From the NCBI RefSeq assembly GCF_938018145.1, contig NZ_CALIII010000137.1:1-6417 (forward strand): DNA of 6,417 bases, given 5' to 3'. This document shows positions 5,963-6,417 of the stretch, piece by piece (within the stretch, counting starts at the first letter, position 1; each line of letters starts with the position of its first letter). The position numbers were made by a program, and so were the translations under genes. The stretch is from an uncultured Campylobacter sp. (GTDB lineage: Bacteria; Campylobacterota; Campylobacteria; Campylobacterales; Campylobacteraceae). The notes under the pieces were generated by a model, which did no database searches, had not been told where the DNA came from, and saw nothing but the letters and a program-made list of their open reading frames with translations.

Positions 5963-6417
5963 TTGCAAAATCAACACGCGACCAAAACCGTCAAAAATAC
6001 AAAAGAGCAGTTTCTTAAAAACATTTTTATCGCTTATGTCGTCGCCTCTTTTGGGATTTTTATCATCCCCGAGGATATATTATCTAGTTGCAAAATTTGC
6101 CGCAGTTTCGTAGAAGTTATGAAGCAAATCTTTCCAAATATCCAAATTTTTAGCGATATAAGTCCGTTTAAGCAAGAGATAGAATTTTATGCAAGCTATA
6201 TGTGGGTGCTTGGACTGCTACTGGCGATAATTTTGAGTGCGTTATTTGTTATGTCCGGTAAACGGAAAGCGCCGATCATAAGCTGGCCGATGTCGATGCT
6301 TGGTCTTATACTTAGCACATTTATTATATATGATTATTTCTTTGGTTGCGTAGGCGTAGACGGCATAGTTTTACGCGACGGAACTCGTATCGAGATAACC
6401 TTTGATACAAAATTTGA
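5963..6417 (+). CDS. Uncharacterised multi-pass membrane protein with SCKIC motif, partial (runs off right edge)
   Basis: From TTG at 5963 the frame is open to the window end, giving 151 residues and no stop, so the C-terminus is missing. I do not recognise the family. Three hydrophobic segments are visible: about 20-36 (ending IIP), 79-97 (WVLGLLLAIILSALFVM) and 108-127 (MLGLILSTFIIYDYFF). Two cysteines form C43-K-I-C46 just after the first helix, in a loop of about 40 residues before helix two, and C129 follows helix three. A basic stretch SGKRKAP (98-104) between helices two and three suggests that loop is cytoplasmic, which would place the CKIC loop and the C-terminal domain on the periplasmic side. 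G+C is lower than in pyrC: hand counts of the 60-base lines at 6001, 6121 and 6181 gave 20, 19 and 25. The coding call rests on the long open frame, the hydrophobic pattern and the AGGA site. Confidence 0.72.
   Translation, partial: MQNQHATKTVKNTKEQFLKNIFIAYVVASFGIFIIPEDILSSCKICRSFVEVMKQIFPNIQIFSDISPFKQEIEFYASYMWVLGLLLAIILSALFVMSGKRKAPIISWPMSMLGLILSTFIIYDYFFGCVGVDGIVLRDGTRIEITFDTKF

Noticed and set aside
1..6417. A new defence, mobile or RNA-based system
   Set aside because: I looked for CRISPR-like regular repeats, transposase or integrase motifs, toxin-antitoxin pairs, tRNA-like folds and reverse transcriptase motifs and saw none; the genes are mainly core metabolism.

Overview
The window looks like the chromosome of a Campylobacter-type epsilonproteobacterium. 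AAATTT/CAAATTTG words are very common in and between genes, intergenic DNA is AT-rich, and the class II DAHP synthase and the partial flavoprotein resemble remembered Helicobacter/Campylobacter proteins. The coding DNA is clearly richer in G+C than C. jejuni (hand counts of three 60-base lines of pyrC gave 35, 37 and 26 G+C). That points to the higher-GC Campylobacter group (C. showae, C. rectus, C. curvus and relatives). The species is an inference.

Layout. The left part is on the minus strand. Bases 1-475 hold the N-terminal part of an FAD/NAD(P)-dependent oxidoreductase resembling Helicobacter FqrB. A 220-base AT-rich gap with a nested inverted repeat follows. Then comes a complete class II 3-deoxy-7-phosphoheptulonate (DAHP) synthase, 696-2033, the first enzyme of the shikimate pathway. 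A 163-base divergent promoter region separates it from a rightward gene set: rarD (EamA-family transporter), a 152-residue single-pass membrane-anchored helical protein of unknown function, pyrB (aspartate carbamoyltransferase catalytic chain) and pyrC (class I dihydroorotase). pyrB and pyrC overlap by four bases (ATGA). A long hairpin just after pyrC probably ends this set. A TTG-started membrane protein with an SCKIC motif then begins and runs off the right edge.

How the genes work together. PyrB and PyrC catalyse consecutive steps of de novo UMP synthesis (carbamoyl phosphate + L-aspartate to carbamoyl aspartate, then to dihydroorotate), and their overlap suggests coupled translation. The gaps of 30 and 66 bases upstream make rarD, the 152-residue gene, pyrB and pyrC a plausible single transcript. 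Nothing known ties RarD or the small protein to pyrimidines. The DAHP synthase is divergently transcribed and metabolically separate.

I see no tRNA, rRNA, CRISPR array, insertion sequence or phage gene. Most of the window is ordinary housekeeping chromosome. The least explained parts are the two uncharacterised membrane proteins and the AAATTT-rich dyads between genes.
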